Shown: in pieces, positions 7,869 to 16,995 of the stretch
Layout of the letters: each line of letters begins with the position of its first letter
Position numbering within the stretch: the first letter of the stretch is position 1
From: Marinococcus halophilus
GTDB taxonomy: Bacteria; Bacillota; Bacilli; Bacillales; Marinococcaceae
Length of the DNA: 64,000 nucleotides
Direction of reading: 5' to 3'
Assembly: GCF_002265875.1 (NCBI RefSeq)
Contig: NZ_NPFA01000005.1
Coordinates: forward strand, 1 to 64,000
Program-made: the position numbers and the translations under genes
The notes under the pieces: generated by a model
The model's database searches: none
Told to the model about the DNA's origin: nothing
Seen by the model: the letters and a program-made list of their open reading frames with translations, nothing else

Positions 7869-9446
7869 TTATTCCTCTCCCCCGTGGTTCAGGTCTTCCC
7901 GGTGTACAGAAAAGCGCTGGAACCCATACGGCCGTCGCGGCTCCGTATAAACCTTACCATCACTTCCCGGAATGTCTTCGACGACAGTATCCCACGTATG
8001 GTTCTGTGATTCGAAGGAAACCTCCTGAAGCTGCGGGAACCGCTCAAGCACTCTGCGCCCAATGTAATAAATCAGCTGTTGAATCGAAGCCGTCTGTGTT
8101 TCGTGGAAGACAGCAGCTGCAATATCCTTCACCTGTTCAGCTGCTACGTAGCCCGGGCCGTTCTGGCCAAAGGCCGTCTCCGGCGTTTCATAGATCCAGC
8201 CAATGTTCAAATAAATAAACAGCGGGCGGTTGGCATCTTCGGGGAGCGTCGTATATTCATCCCGTATAAAGCCGACAAATGAATTGTCTACTACTTTAAC
8301 GAGCTGGACATCCTTTACATAACTCTCCTGGTCGATAATTTCCGGAGCCCCAAACGATGTCCGCCCTACTTTCACCATCGCTGCCGTATTTTCGTTACGA
8401 GACTTCTTAAATACTACGCCACTTTTGTATCCCGTATTGTCTACGTTCACTTTTTCAAATGGAAGATGGTCGGCGTACACTTCCGCAGTTTCGACATGAT
8501 CATATTTTTCGAGAAACGCTTCCCCTACATAAGCCAGGAACCCTTCCACTGTAGCGCCCTCGTAGCTGCCCAGATGACGCTGGATAAAGTTTTTCATCGA
8601 ATCTGTGGCGATGACCATACTGTTATCTCCTTCAGTAAAACTAGGCAGAAAGGCTTCACCGGTGATATTAACAGAAACATTCAAGCCAAAGATGGTGTTA
8701 TTTGTGCCTTCGTAGGGAGATTCCGGTATTGGCGTGATATCTGTGAAAGGTATGGAGAAGGTCCGGTAGGCAAATACATCGCCTTTGCCGTAGCTCATTG
8801 TTCTCCGTTTTTTACTTCCTGTTCTTGTGGCCGTCTGCGATATGCTGGCCGGCTCCGCCGCAAGTGCTGCAGAAGGGCCGCTCTGCTCTCCAGTCCGGAC
8901 CTCTTCTGTTCCGACTCTATCTTTTGATTCAGTTTTCGTTTCCATTTGTTCTCCTTCAATGATAGCCTCGAGCCGCAAAAGAGCTATTCGGTGAATTTCC
9001 CGGACAGCCTGGCGCTCTTCTTCCTCCTGGGAATGCTCCATACGCGTTCGTACTGCCTCCAGGATATCCTCTGTAGTTTTTCCTCTTACCGCCATAATAA
9101 ACGGCATGCCAAATTTGTCCTGATAACGCTCGTTCCATATACGCAGATCTTCCCGCTGTTCTTCTTCCATTTCCGTTAAACCCGCACTTTCCTGCTCGGA
9201 GGTGGATTCTGCACTCATCGGTTTCTGTTCTCCAAGGGAAGGGTGCGCCTGGATCAAGGCCCGCCGGTTTTCTTCTCCGGACGTCATGACTACGCCTGCC
9301 ATACGCTGATGCAGGTCTTCTACAGATTCCATTGGCCTCACTGGCTCAACTGCTTCAGCCACCCATGGAGAATTTTCATACACTCCTCCGAAAGTGTCGA
9401 TAAATTCCCGGCGGGATAATTGGTTTACTTGTTCAATAGTTAGCAT
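7869..9446 (-). CDS. pucL: Bifunctional OHCU decarboxylase / urate oxidase
   Basis: A 525-residue fusion. Residues 1-170 are an OHCU decarboxylase domain, with IQAHPSLG around His68 and the MPFIMAVRGKT stretch. Residues about 225-525 form a uricase domain with YGKGDVFAYRTF and TDSMKNFIQRHL. The domains act on the first and third reactions from urate to allantoin, while PucM does the second. B. subtilis PucL has the same order but is somewhat shorter. The extra length is mostly in a polar, Ser/Thr/Glu-rich linker, roughly residues 172-222. The start has GGAGGAG upstream. It is downstream of the urate permease and upstream of pucM in one operon. Confidence 0.95.
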   Translation of the reverse strand: MLTIEQVNQLSRREFIDTFGGVYENSPWVAEAVEPVRPMESVEDLHQRMAGVVMTSGEENRRALIQAHPSLGEQKPMSAESTSEQESAGLTEMEEEQREDLRIWNERYQDKFGMPFIMAVRGKTTEDILEAVRTRMEHSQEEEERQAVREIHRIALLRLEAIIEGEQMETKTESKDRVGTEEVRTGEQSGPSAALAAEPASISQTATRTGSKKRRTMSYGKGDVFAYRTFSIPFTDITPIPESPYEGTNNTIFGLNVSVNITGEAFLPSFTEGDNSMVIATDSMKNFIQRHLGSYEGATVEGFLAYVGEAFLEKYDHVETAEVYADHLPFEKVNVDNTGYKSGVVFKKSRNENTAAMVKVGRTSFGAPEIIDQESYVKDVQLVKVVDNSFVGFIRDEYTTLPEDANRPLFIYLNIGWIYETPETAFGQNGPGYVAAEQVKDIAAAVFHETQTASIQQLIYYIGRRVLERFPQLQEVSFESQNHTWDTVVEDIPGSDGKVYTEPRRPYGFQRFSVHREDLNHGGEE

Positions 9447-9460
9447 ACACTACTCCTCCT

Positions 9461-10771
9461 TCAAGCTTTGCTTTGTTTTTCTTCATTATATACATGTTCC
9501 CCCTTCCACTGTGTGTTAAATAAGAGATTAATGAAAATTGCGGCTAAACTACCAGTGATAATACCGTCCCCGAAGATAATAGCGAGCCCTTCCGGCAGGC
9601 TTGAAAACAGCTCAGGCACTACTGTAGCCCCCAGTGCAAGCGACACAGAGCAGGCAACCACCAGCTGGTTCGACTGTTCGTTAAAATCGACATCGCGGAG
9701 CATCTGCAGGCCAGCCACGACAACCATGCCAAACATCACAACGGTCGCTCCGCCAAGCACCGGCGTTGGAATGATGACAACCAGAGCGGCAACCTTCGGA
9801 ATTAGGCCCAGAACGATCAGCGTCACCGCCGCAGAGAAAATTACGTTTCTCGTTTTTACTTTTGACAGCTCCAGCAGGCCTACATTCTGGGCAAAAGTGC
9901 TGTAGGGAAAAGCGTTGAACAAGCCGCCGATAATGACTGCGAGCCCTTCGGAGCGGTAGCCCCGGACCAAATCGTCTTCGTTCAGCTCACGATCTGTGAT
10001 GCGCGCGACCGCATAGTAAGCGCCGGTCGTTTCAACAACGATTACGCTGCATACAAGGATCATCGTGATAATCGGCCCAAGTTCAAATGTCGGCATGCCG
10101 AAGTACAGCGGCTGCGGAAAATGGAACCACGAGGCTTCCATCACTTCACCAAAGGAGACCTGCCCCATCACCGCTGCGGCTGCCGTGCCGCCGGCAATTC
10201 CGATCAACACTGCGAGCGATCGCATAAACCCGGTAAACATCCGGAATAAAAGAATAATCACCGCAAGTACTCCAACGGATAAAAGCAGATTGAAAAGGGA
10301 GCCGAAGTTTTCGCTTCCCTCGCCGCCAGCCATATTTTTAATGCCGGTAGGAATAAGCGAAAGCCCGATAATTGTTACGACTGTGCCGCGGACAATCGGC
10401 GGGAACAACTTTTGTAATTTTCCAAAAAATCTAGCGAAGATAACGACAAACAGCCCGGCTGCTAGAATCGATCCGTAAATAGCTGTCACGCCGTAATTGG
10501 TGCCAATACTAATCATTGGTGTCACTGCTACAAATGATACCCCGAGCATCACAGGAAGCCCGATACCGATATGTTTTCCCCTCCACAGCTGCAGCAGGGT
10601 CGCTATACCACAGGAAAGCAGGTCGATTGCTACTAAGTATGCCAGTTGTTCTGCTGAAAGCTCCAATGCGCGCCCTACGATAAGCGGAACGAGTATCGCT
10701 CCGGCGTACATTGCAAGCACATGCTGAAGTCCCAATGAAAAAGTCCGAAGCCCGTTGGTTCCGTTAGCCAT
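9461..10771 (-). CDS. pucJ: Uric acid permease, NCS2 family
   Basis: A 436-residue polytopic membrane protein of the nucleobase-ascorbate (NCS2) transporter family, with about 12-14 hydrophobic segments from residue 10 on. LGLQHVLAMYAGAILVPLIV near the start is the family opening, and TTGAYYAVARITD precedes the substrate-binding central region. It is the first structural gene downstream of the pucR regulator and precedes uricase, so urate is the likely substrate, as for B. subtilis PucJ/PucK. Xanthine is the alternative. The ATG at 10771 follows AAAGGAGGA. I cannot tell PucJ from PucK by reading, and the symbol is chosen by analogy. Confidence 0.85.
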   Translation of the reverse strand: MANGTNGLRTFSLGLQHVLAMYAGAILVPLIVGRALELSAEQLAYLVAIDLLSCGIATLLQLWRGKHIGIGLPVMLGVSFVAVTPMISIGTNYGVTAIYGSILAAGLFVVIFARFFGKLQKLFPPIVRGTVVTIIGLSLIPTGIKNMAGGEGSENFGSLFNLLLSVGVLAVIILLFRMFTGFMRSLAVLIGIAGGTAAAAVMGQVSFGEVMEASWFHFPQPLYFGMPTFELGPIITMILVCSVIVVETTGAYYAVARITDRELNEDDLVRGYRSEGLAVIIGGLFNAFPYSTFAQNVGLLELSKVKTRNVIFSAAVTLIVLGLIPKVAALVVIIPTPVLGGATVVMFGMVVVAGLQMLRDVDFNEQSNQLVVACSVSLALGATVVPELFSSLPEGLAIIFGDGIITGSLAAIFINLLFNTQWKGEHVYNEEKQSKA

Positions 10772-10928
10772 GATTAGGTGTTCCTCCTTTTATTGATATC
10801 TTACTATCCATCTTATAGGAGGCCCGGACACGATTCATCAGGCGTTTTATATAAAATTTTGAAAAATATTTAGTTATTCTGTCCATAATCTTCAAGAAAG
10901 CAACGCCCTCTGCGCAGATTATCTTACA

Positions 10929-12548
10929 TTACTCCGAGGAGAGAACGTTCTGGACCCTTAGCGCCAAGCGCAGCCGCATCGTCGTTTCGGGATTTTTCAA
11001 TGATACCCCTAAACGCTCCTCGCATTTTTCCAGGCGGTACAGCACCGTATTGCGGTGAATGTAGAGCCGTTTTGCCGTATCAGCCACGTGGCAGTGCGAC
11101 TCAAGATAGACAGATAACGTCTGCACGAGCCCCTGGTCCTCCTGGCTTCCCTCAGTTAGTTCTTGCAGCACCGAGTGGCTGAACGAGGCCAGTTCTTCGG
11201 TAGGCAGCAGGCGGAGCAGCTGGGCGATATCTTTTGTGTAATAGGAGCGGATAAAGCTTCGTTCCCCGGTGAGCTGGCTGTTATACAGGGTGTTTTCTGC
11301 CTCTTTGTAGGACCCCGGAATATCAAGAAACGATCTCGCTGTATTTCCAATGCCAAAGGAGATCGAGCGCCCAAAAAACAATTGAATTCCCTCCTGCAGC
11401 TGCTCCAGAGCTTCAATCGAAGCTTCTTCTGCTTCTGTCTGCAACTGCTCTACTTCCCATAAAATAACGCACTGTCGCTCTTTTTTAAAAAACCAGGCCG
11501 GAGTGCGCCATTTGTCCAATTCGCCTTCAATGTATTCATACATATGATCCATTTCCCGCTGCTGCTGGGTGTAGGTGACTGGAAGCCGCGGCTCGGAATC
11601 AAGCATGCCGACTGCGCAGCCGTAATTACGATTGTTGGGAAGACCCATTTCTTCCGCACGGTTTCGGGCTTCTTCGTCGGATGAATAACCTCCATTAATG
11701 AAATTTTGAAAAAATTCATCACGGGCTCTTCGTTCATATTGAGCGATGGCGCTCTGTTTCATGCGTTCGAATCCAATAACGTTCACGGCCTGGTCTATGA
11801 TAAGTACAAGACCGTTATCATAAATAGGAATTTCGCCGCCAATTACCAGGCAGCCGCTGCGCTTTTCGTGCGTTCGCACCGGAAACAGCGTATACGTCCG
11901 CCCTGTGTCCCACACGCAAAAGCTGCTGTACGTACTGCCATTTAAAAATAAGTCCTGTTTTGCCCGCCGATGCGCTTCGAGCACTGCCTGTACGCTCTTC
12001 ATTTCTTCGTCTGCATAGATCGAACGGTCATATGCATCCAGCAGCAGCACTGGAAAGCCTATGTAGTCGCATACTTCTTCAAGAAGTGCTGTCAGGCCTT
12101 TTCCATGCATAACATGATCAGTGAGCCGCTGATGAATATTTAACGCTTCGCGCAATTCTCTTGTCCGTACCGAAAGCATATCATTGAGCATATCATTAAC
12201 CATCGCCCCGAGACCGATGTCTTCCGGCAGGGCAATAATAGGAAACTGCAGTTCATCTGCTTTTTCGATCACGCTCTCTGGCAGCTTCTGCAGAAACCGC
12301 TCAATTTTGAGGCCAATGCCCGCGCATCCCACAGCGTCCATCCGCTCGATGAGCAAACTCAATTCTTCGGGACGGTCTTTGTAATGATACCCGGTCGTCA
12401 CCAGCAGATCGTCCTCCTGCAGATAATCGACAATATCCGGCGCGTCCATCATGTTCACCTGCCGGATCTCCCGGATCTCCCCGTCTTTTCCGGCAAGCAG
12501 TGTTGCATCTTTCCAAACCGGGCGCTGCAGCGTTTCTCCTATGTTCAC
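10929..12548 (-). CDS. pucR: PucR-family transcriptional regulator of purine catabolism
   Basis: About 539 residues. The N-terminal PucR-type sensor domain includes MDAPDIVDYLQEDDLLVTTGY. The C-terminus has the CdaR/PucR helix-turn-helix: residues spanning HCHVADTAKRLYIHRNTVLYRLEK. In B. subtilis PucR activates the puc genes in response to allantoin and related intermediates. In-frame ATGs at 12578 and 12572 exist, but AAGGAGG at 12557-12563 lies inside that extension and is spaced 8 bases from GTG 12548, so I use the GTG. The upstream ATG also lies within a dyad (12575-12597). It is the promoter-proximal gene, 157 bases before the permease gene. Confidence 0.9.
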   Translation of the reverse strand: MNIGETLQRPVWKDATLLAGKDGEIREIRQVNMMDAPDIVDYLQEDDLLVTTGYHYKDRPEELSLLIERMDAVGCAGIGLKIERFLQKLPESVIEKADELQFPIIALPEDIGLGAMVNDMLNDMLSVRTRELREALNIHQRLTDHVMHGKGLTALLEEVCDYIGFPVLLLDAYDRSIYADEEMKSVQAVLEAHRRAKQDLFLNGSTYSSFCVWDTGRTYTLFPVRTHEKRSGCLVIGGEIPIYDNGLVLIIDQAVNVIGFERMKQSAIAQYERRARDEFFQNFINGGYSSDEEARNRAEEMGLPNNRNYGCAVGMLDSEPRLPVTYTQQQREMDHMYEYIEGELDKWRTPAWFFKKERQCVILWEVEQLQTEAEEASIEALEQLQEGIQLFFGRSISFGIGNTARSFLDIPGSYKEAENTLYNSQLTGERSFIRSYYTKDIAQLLRLLPTEELASFSHSVLQELTEGSQEDQGLVQTLSVYLESHCHVADTAKRLYIHRNTVLYRLEKCEERLGVSLKNPETTMRLRLALRVQNVLSSE

Positions 12549-12574
12549 CGTTTCCGCCTCCTTGTGATACATAT

Positions 12575-12597
12575 CCAATCATTTTTAATACGATTGG
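12575..12597. promoter_or_regulatory. Dyad upstream of pucR, candidate autoregulatory site
   Basis: CCAATC and GATTGG are separated by 11 bases. The right arm extends to ATTGGTTA on the plus strand, which resembles the TTGGTTAA core of the B. subtilis PucR box, although the conserved C upstream of it is one base out of register. It lies 27-49 bases before the GTG start of pucR. No similar box was found in front of the permease gene. Confidence 0.4.
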
Positions 12598-12658
12598 TTA
12601 TTTTGTCTTTTACTGTAGCAGAAAAAGTGAACCGGCCGCCAGTGCAAATATCAGCTGT

Positions 12659-12689
12659 TAAAAAAAGGCCGCCGGGACCCGGCAGCCTT
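12659..12689 (-). terminator. Terminator of the ABC-TetR operon
   Basis: On the minus strand AAGGCTGCCGGG pairs with CCGGCGGCCTT around a TC turn and runs into a T tract of seven. It ends 6 bases after the TetR gene stop codon. Confidence 0.85.
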
Positions 12690-12694
12690 GTCGC

Positions 12695-13303
12695 TTATCT
12701 TTTGACGATACCGTACAAAAACAAATCGTAAAAATGGGTCTGGTATTCTTCAAGCGTCATGCCGCCCTGCACATCCTCCCCCTGCTGAATCCGGTAGGCA
12801 ATCATCTGCCGAAGCGAGATCGCGTACGACATAAAAAAATCAATATTTATATTTTCCCGAAGAATCCCCTGTGCTTTTGCCACCTCCACCAGCTCCCGGA
12901 ACACCGGCATGACTATTTTTTCGCCCCGGCTGCTGTAATCGGACAGTACATGCGGATAATCCTGCATTAATTCCGTAAGAAAGCTCGATTGAAAAAACGA
13001 TTCGTACTCCTTCATATCAAATATCTTCAAAAGCATATCCTCGGTCATCCCGTGCTTTCTGCTTTGCTCAATCAGTGCTTCCATCTTAGCTTTGGATTCC
13101 TGCATCACTCCATCGAGCATTTCGCTTAAAATGCCTTCTTTGTCTGTAAAGTATTTATAAAATGTGGCTTTGCTTGTACTGGCTTCCGCGCACAGCTGCC
13201 CAATAGTGACCACTTTTATCCCTTCCTGCAAAAACAGACGGTGCGCGGTTTCGACCAGATCTTCCTTTTTTCTCGTAGACCGTCGTTTTTTGTTATATGT
13301 CAC
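12695..13303 (-). CDS. TetR-family repressor of the adjacent ABC exporter
   Basis: A 202-residue TetR protein. A basic head is followed by the DNA-binding domain with TIGQLCAEASTSKATFYKYF, the typical HTH with the YKYF recognition helix end. The C-terminal ligand domain is unclassified. It starts at GTG 13303 with GGGGAAA upstream and is the third gene of an operon after the ABC ATPase and permease. This implies autoregulation of the exporter, probably through the nested dyad at 15846-15899. The ligand cannot be deduced; drug or membrane-stress signals are usual for such modules. Confidence 0.85.
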   Translation of the reverse strand: MTYNKKRRSTRKKEDLVETAHRLFLQEGIKVVTIGQLCAEASTSKATFYKYFTDKEGILSEMLDGVMQESKAKMEALIEQSRKHGMTEDMLLKIFDMKEYESFFQSSFLTELMQDYPHVLSDYSSRGEKIVMPVFRELVEVAKAQGILRENINIDFFMSYAISLRQMIAYRIQQGEDVQGGMTLEEYQTHFYDLFLYGIVKR

Positions 13304-13331
13304 TGCTTATTTCCCCATTTCTTTCCTCTCT

Positions 13332-14936
13332 TTAAATGATCAAATCTCTTTTTCTAATTGTATACATTCCGACGACCGTAAAAACAGCGAATACCGAGAA
13401 AAGAATTACCGTCGACCATGCTGTCCAGTCCTCTGCAGGCACGCCCGGGATTTGGGCATATGGCGAAACGTCATTCACCCAATCCGGGAGTTGAAGCAGC
13501 GGTCCAATCAACCCGATCAGGGTAAACGCCGTATACACAAGCCACACGAGTGACAGAGCTTTCGGCCACAGGCCCATCAGCAAGGCTGCCAGTCCAATGA
13601 ATACCCAGACAGCCGGCGTCTGCGCGATAGCAGCGAAAAATACCTTCCACGCGCCTTCTGCGCTGTCAGTGTAGTAGCCGTAAAGCGTTCCGGCGCCGAT
13701 GCCGCTGATCACGAGCAGCATGAAACTTCCTGTGCAGGAAATGAGAAGATAATCAAGCATCCACCGCGGACGAGGTACAGACTGAACCAGCAAAATTTCT
13801 CCCCGGCCGCTCTTTTCCTCCCGGGTCATTCTGGTCATTACCTGCAGAGCATAGCCCGCCGCGAGCATCGCGAGAAATGCCATATAGGTGGCAAATAGTG
13901 ATTCGGCAAGCGTAGCTCCTTCTGCCTGCACGAGAAATTCTTCCCCAATTGGATTATCTGCAAAGAAGTCAGCAGCTTCTTCACTTACAGCCCCCATCGC
14001 CACTCCGTACAGCGCCGCACCGGCTGCCCAGCTAAGAAAAACCCATCGAAACAAAAAGCTCTGCAGCCCAAGCAGGTGCGTTAATCCGCTTCCCGCCCGG
14101 GCCTTCCCGCCCTGGACGCGTAAGACCCCGGCTGCGTCGTCCCGGCGGTAGTCTATATACATAGCTGCCGCTGCAAGTAATACAATGCCGCCGGCAAACA
14201 AGCCGAGCGGCCACCAGCGCTCATCCACAAAAGCCCGCATCGCCTGACCCCACCCAATTGGAGACATCCACCGCCATGCATCCACCCCGGCTACATCACC
14301 AATGGCCCGAAGCAAAAACGCCAGTCCAAGCAATGCAGAACTGATACCGGTTGCCGCTCCGGCACTTTCACTCATTTGTGCCATAAACAGACTGACAGCA
14401 CCGAATATAATTCCAACGCCAGCGACCCCAAGTCCAAACGCCAACGACCCGTTCCAGCTGAGCCCCTCTATCGTATATGGCATACCAAAAATCACAACAG
14501 CAGCGACAAAAAGATTCGCAAGCACCATCAGCAAAAAAGCGGCAGTGGTTACACTGATCCGGCCCACAACGCCCGCTTTTATAAGCTCAGAAAGTCCGTT
14601 CTCTTCTTCTGCCCTTGTGTTGCGGACGATCATGAAGATGCTCATAAATGCAACAGCCACCGCCACGTATAAAAACATTTCATTCGTAATCATCGCGCCG
14701 AACGTATAATTCTCAAGGCCGTACCCCGGACCAGCCATTGCCCGCAGAGCCGGACTTTCCAAAAGCAGGGCCCGTCCCTGCCGGTCTTCCTGCGTGGGAT
14801 ACGTTTCCGGAAAGCTCAGAATACTGAGCAGAAACAGCACTGAAATTGAAACGGCCCAAATGGGCAGCCGCACTCTTTCTTTCCGGAGCATTACCAGAAA
14901 CAGCCTTCCCGTTCCTATGAACATTGACATGTTCAT
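13332..14936 (-). CDS. ABC-2 type exporter permease, polyketide-antibiotic-exporter-like
   Basis: A 534-residue membrane protein with about 12 hydrophobic segments in two halves of six, separated by a cytoplasmic stretch near residues 255-285. RNTRAEEENGLSELIKAGVVGR in the first half and MTRMTREEKSGRGEILLVQSVPRPRW in the second are the duplicated EExGR[GS]E-type signature of exporters such as TnrB3/tetronasin-resistance permeases. The ATG overlaps the stop codon of the ATPase gene in ATGA, so the pair is translationally coupled. Substrate unknown; export of a hydrophobic toxin or antibiotic is an inference from the family. Confidence 0.85.
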   Translation of the reverse strand: MNMSMFIGTGRLFLVMLRKERVRLPIWAVSISVLFLLSILSFPETYPTQEDRQGRALLLESPALRAMAGPGYGLENYTFGAMITNEMFLYVAVAVAFMSIFMIVRNTRAEEENGLSELIKAGVVGRISVTTAAFLLMVLANLFVAAVVIFGMPYTIEGLSWNGSLAFGLGVAGVGIIFGAVSLFMAQMSESAGAATGISSALLGLAFLLRAIGDVAGVDAWRWMSPIGWGQAMRAFVDERWWPLGLFAGGIVLLAAAAMYIDYRRDDAAGVLRVQGGKARAGSGLTHLLGLQSFLFRWVFLSWAAGAALYGVAMGAVSEEAADFFADNPIGEEFLVQAEGATLAESLFATYMAFLAMLAAGYALQVMTRMTREEKSGRGEILLVQSVPRPRWMLDYLLISCTGSFMLLVISGIGAGTLYGYYTDSAEGAWKVFFAAIAQTPAVWVFIGLAALLMGLWPKALSLVWLVYTAFTLIGLIGPLLQLPDWVNDVSPYAQIPGVPAEDWTAWSTVILFSVFAVFTVVGMYTIRKRDLII

Positions 14937-15832
14937 CGTCCTTCCCCTGCCTTCGATTCATAATGGCGAAGAAAAATCTCTTCAAGCGTCGGCGGCCTTG
15001 ATTCCAATGAAACCACGCCTGCCCCCGCGAGCTCCTGCATGACCGGTGCAAGGCCTTCCGCATCTACATAAAAGTGTACCTTTGCCCCGTCTGCTTCCCA
15101 CTGGTGGACATCGCTGCGCCCCGGTAAAGACGTCACCGGCTGCTTCGTTTCCGCCGTAATAGAAATACGCGTTAAATGCCGCAGCTCCTCAAGCGTGCCG
15201 GTTTCGATAATTTTTCCCTCTTTAATGATACTCACACGGTCACACAGCTCCTCCACCTCTGCGAGTATATGGCTTGAAAGGAGCACCGTTTTTCCTTCCT
15301 CCTGCAGCTCCCGCACGCATTCCCGGAAGATGGAAGCCATTAACGGATCCAGACCCGAGGTCGGCTCGTCAAATATATATAAATCCGCCTCCGAGGCGAA
15401 TGCTGTAATAAGGGCAAGCTTCTGCCGGTTACCCTTTGAATACGTTTTACTTTTTTTCCGCGGATCAAGCTGAAAACGCTCAATCAGCTGCTGGCGCTTC
15501 TCTTCATTAAAATCACCGTGCAGCTTCCCAAGAACATCGATCACCTGGCCGCCGGTTAGATTCGGCCAGACGTTTACGTCACCGGGTACGTAAGCTATCC
15601 GTTTATGAATATCTACTGCCTCGGTCCACGCATCTTTGCCAAACAGCTTCACTTCACCGCCGCTTTTTTTCAGCAAGCCAAGCATCACTCGGATCGTCGT
15701 AGACTTCCCAGAACCGTTCGGGCCTAAAAATCCTACTGTTTCTCCGCGTCGGATCGTCAAATCCACATGCTCAAGCGCTACGTGCTTGCCAAAATATTTT
15801 GAAACACTCTCTAATTTTACCAGCTCATCCAT
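14933..15832 (-). CDS. ABC exporter ATP-binding subunit
   Basis: A 299-residue ATPase for the permease encoded downstream. The Walker A motif GPNGSGKST is near residue 35, the signature region YSKGNRQKLALI near residue 135, Walker B with IFDEPTSGLDP near residue 155, and the H-loop SSH near residue 190. The C-terminal 90 residues form the regulatory extension usual for ABC-2 drug exporter ATPases. It starts the leftward operon, with GGGGTG before the ATG. A candidate promoter (GTGACT, 17 bases, TAAAAT on the minus strand at 15906-15878) overlaps the nested dyad. Confidence 0.9.
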   Translation of the reverse strand: MDELVKLESVSKYFGKHVALEHVDLTIRRGETVGFLGPNGSGKSTTIRVMLGLLKKSGGEVKLFGKDAWTEAVDIHKRIAYVPGDVNVWPNLTGGQVIDVLGKLHGDFNEEKRQQLIERFQLDPRKKSKTYSKGNRQKLALITAFASEADLYIFDEPTSGLDPLMASIFRECVRELQEEGKTVLLSSHILAEVEELCDRVSIIKEGKIIETGTLEELRHLTRISITAETKQPVTSLPGRSDVHQWEADGAKVHFYVDAEGLAPVMQELAGAGVVSLESRPPTLEEIFLRHYESKAGEGR

Positions 15833-15845
15833 GTTCGCACCCCTA

Positions 15846-15899
15846 AATTGAACTTTTTAATCATTATCGTTTAAACTATTTTACTATATTCGTTCAATT
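15846..15899. promoter_or_regulatory. Nested dyad operator candidate of the TetR/ABC operon
   Basis: AATTGAAC (15846-15853) and GTTCAATT (15892-15899) are perfect inverted repeats. The 8-base palindrome GTTTAAAC (15869-15876) lies exactly at their common centre, 15872.5. The element overlaps the candidate leftward promoter, and the divergent uvsE gene starts 96 bases further on. It is the best operator candidate for the TetR regulator of the operon. Confidence 0.55.
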
Positions 15900-15994
15900 A
15901 AGTCACGATTATTTAATGGATTTTCTGCTTTGAAGACTACGGCCATAAGTTTTTGGGTATGTGTAACAGAGAAATGAAATTGGAGGCAGTATGT

Positions 15995-16957
15995 ATGATC
16001 ACTTTACGGCTCGGATACGTCTCCCAGGCTCTGGCTCTCTGGGACGCTTCTCCGGGGAAAACAATGACACTGACGCGTTGGAAAAAAATGGACCGGCACA
16101 GCGGAGAAGAAAAGCTGCGGGAGGTCACTCGTTTAAATCTGGAGCACACCATCCGCATGCTTCATTACAATATCGCCCACGATATTCCTTTGTACCGTTT
16201 TTCTTCCTCGCTTGCCCCTCTTGCTACTCATGACGACGCTGCCTGGGATTATATAACCCCTTTTAAAGATTTGTACGGAGAAATCGGCAGACTCGTGCGT
16301 GAACACAATATCCGTTCCAGCTTTCATCCGAATCAGTTCACGCTGTTCACAAGCGACAAACCGGAAGTCACTGCCAATGCCGTGCAGGATATGGAGTACC
16401 ATTACCATATGCTTGAAGCAATGGGGCTGGAACAAAGAGCGTGGATTAACCTGCACGTCGGGGGAGCCTACGGGGATAAAAAAGCGGCAGTAGCGCGTTT
16501 TCACGAAAATCTAAAGCAGCTGCCGGAAAAGATTAAAGCACGGATGACACTGGAAAATGATGATAAAACCTACACAGCAGAAGACGTGCTCGCTGTCTGT
16601 GAACAGGAAAAAATCCCAATGATGTTTGATTATCATCACTTCGAGGCTAATCATTCCGAGAATGAACGTCTAGAGGAGCTGCTGCCCCGATTTATCGATA
16701 CGTGGGCACATACCGACAGCCGGCCGAAGGTTCATCTTTCCTCGCCGAAATCGTCTGAGGCCTTTCGCAGCCATGCCGATTACGTGGATCCGGAGTTCAA
16801 TCTTCCGTTTCTGCAGGCCTTAAAGCAGATCGGCGAGCCCATTGACGGGATGATTGAAGCAAAGCAGAAGGACTACGCGCTTCTGCAGCTCGTCCAGGAT
16901 CTCGCTTCACGTCGGAATGTAACCCGGACCGGCGGGGCAGAGCTCCAGTGGAAATAA
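15995..16957 (+). CDS. uvsE: UV DNA damage endonuclease
   Basis: A 320-residue TIM-barrel endonuclease, the same length as B. subtilis UvsE. It nicks 5' of UV photoproducts and other lesions. It starts [20 protein letters not shown], and [22 protein letters not shown]-type residues follow near 47. Metal-binding residues lie in [38 protein letters not shown] and MIEAKQKD. I chose ATG 15995 because TGGAGG is 8 bases upstream and the family begins here; an upstream ATG would add 14 unrelated residues. It is divergent from the ABC operon. Confidence 0.95.
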   Translation: MITLRLGYVSQALALWDASPGKTMTLTRWKKMDRHSGEEKLREVTRLNLEHTIRMLHYNIAHDIPLYRFSSSLAPLATHDDAAWDYITPFKDLYGEIGRLVREHNIRSSFHPNQFTLFTSDKPEVTANAVQDMEYHYHMLEAMGLEQRAWINLHVGGAYGDKKAAVARFHENLKQLPEKIKARMTLENDDKTYTAEDVLAVCEQEKIPMMFDYHHFEANHSENERLEELLPRFIDTWAHTDSRPKVHLSSPKSSEAFRSHADYVDPEFNLPFLQALKQIGEPIDGMIEAKQKDYALLQLVQDLASRRNVTRTGGAELQWK

Positions 16958-16963
16958 AGAGCT

Positions 16964-16995
16964 AAAAAAAGAGCCTGGACGCAGGCTCTTTTTTT
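16964..16995. terminator. Bidirectional terminator between uvsE and the quinone oxidoreductase
   Basis: AAAAGAGCCTG and CAGGCTCTTTT flank a GACG loop, with A tracts and T tracts on both sides. It serves both convergent genes. Confidence 0.88.

Noticed and set aside
12599-12660. PucR box in front of the urate permease gene (10772-10928)
   Set aside because: No TTGGTT-like string was found there, only A/T-rich sequence; the dyad near pucR is the only similar element.
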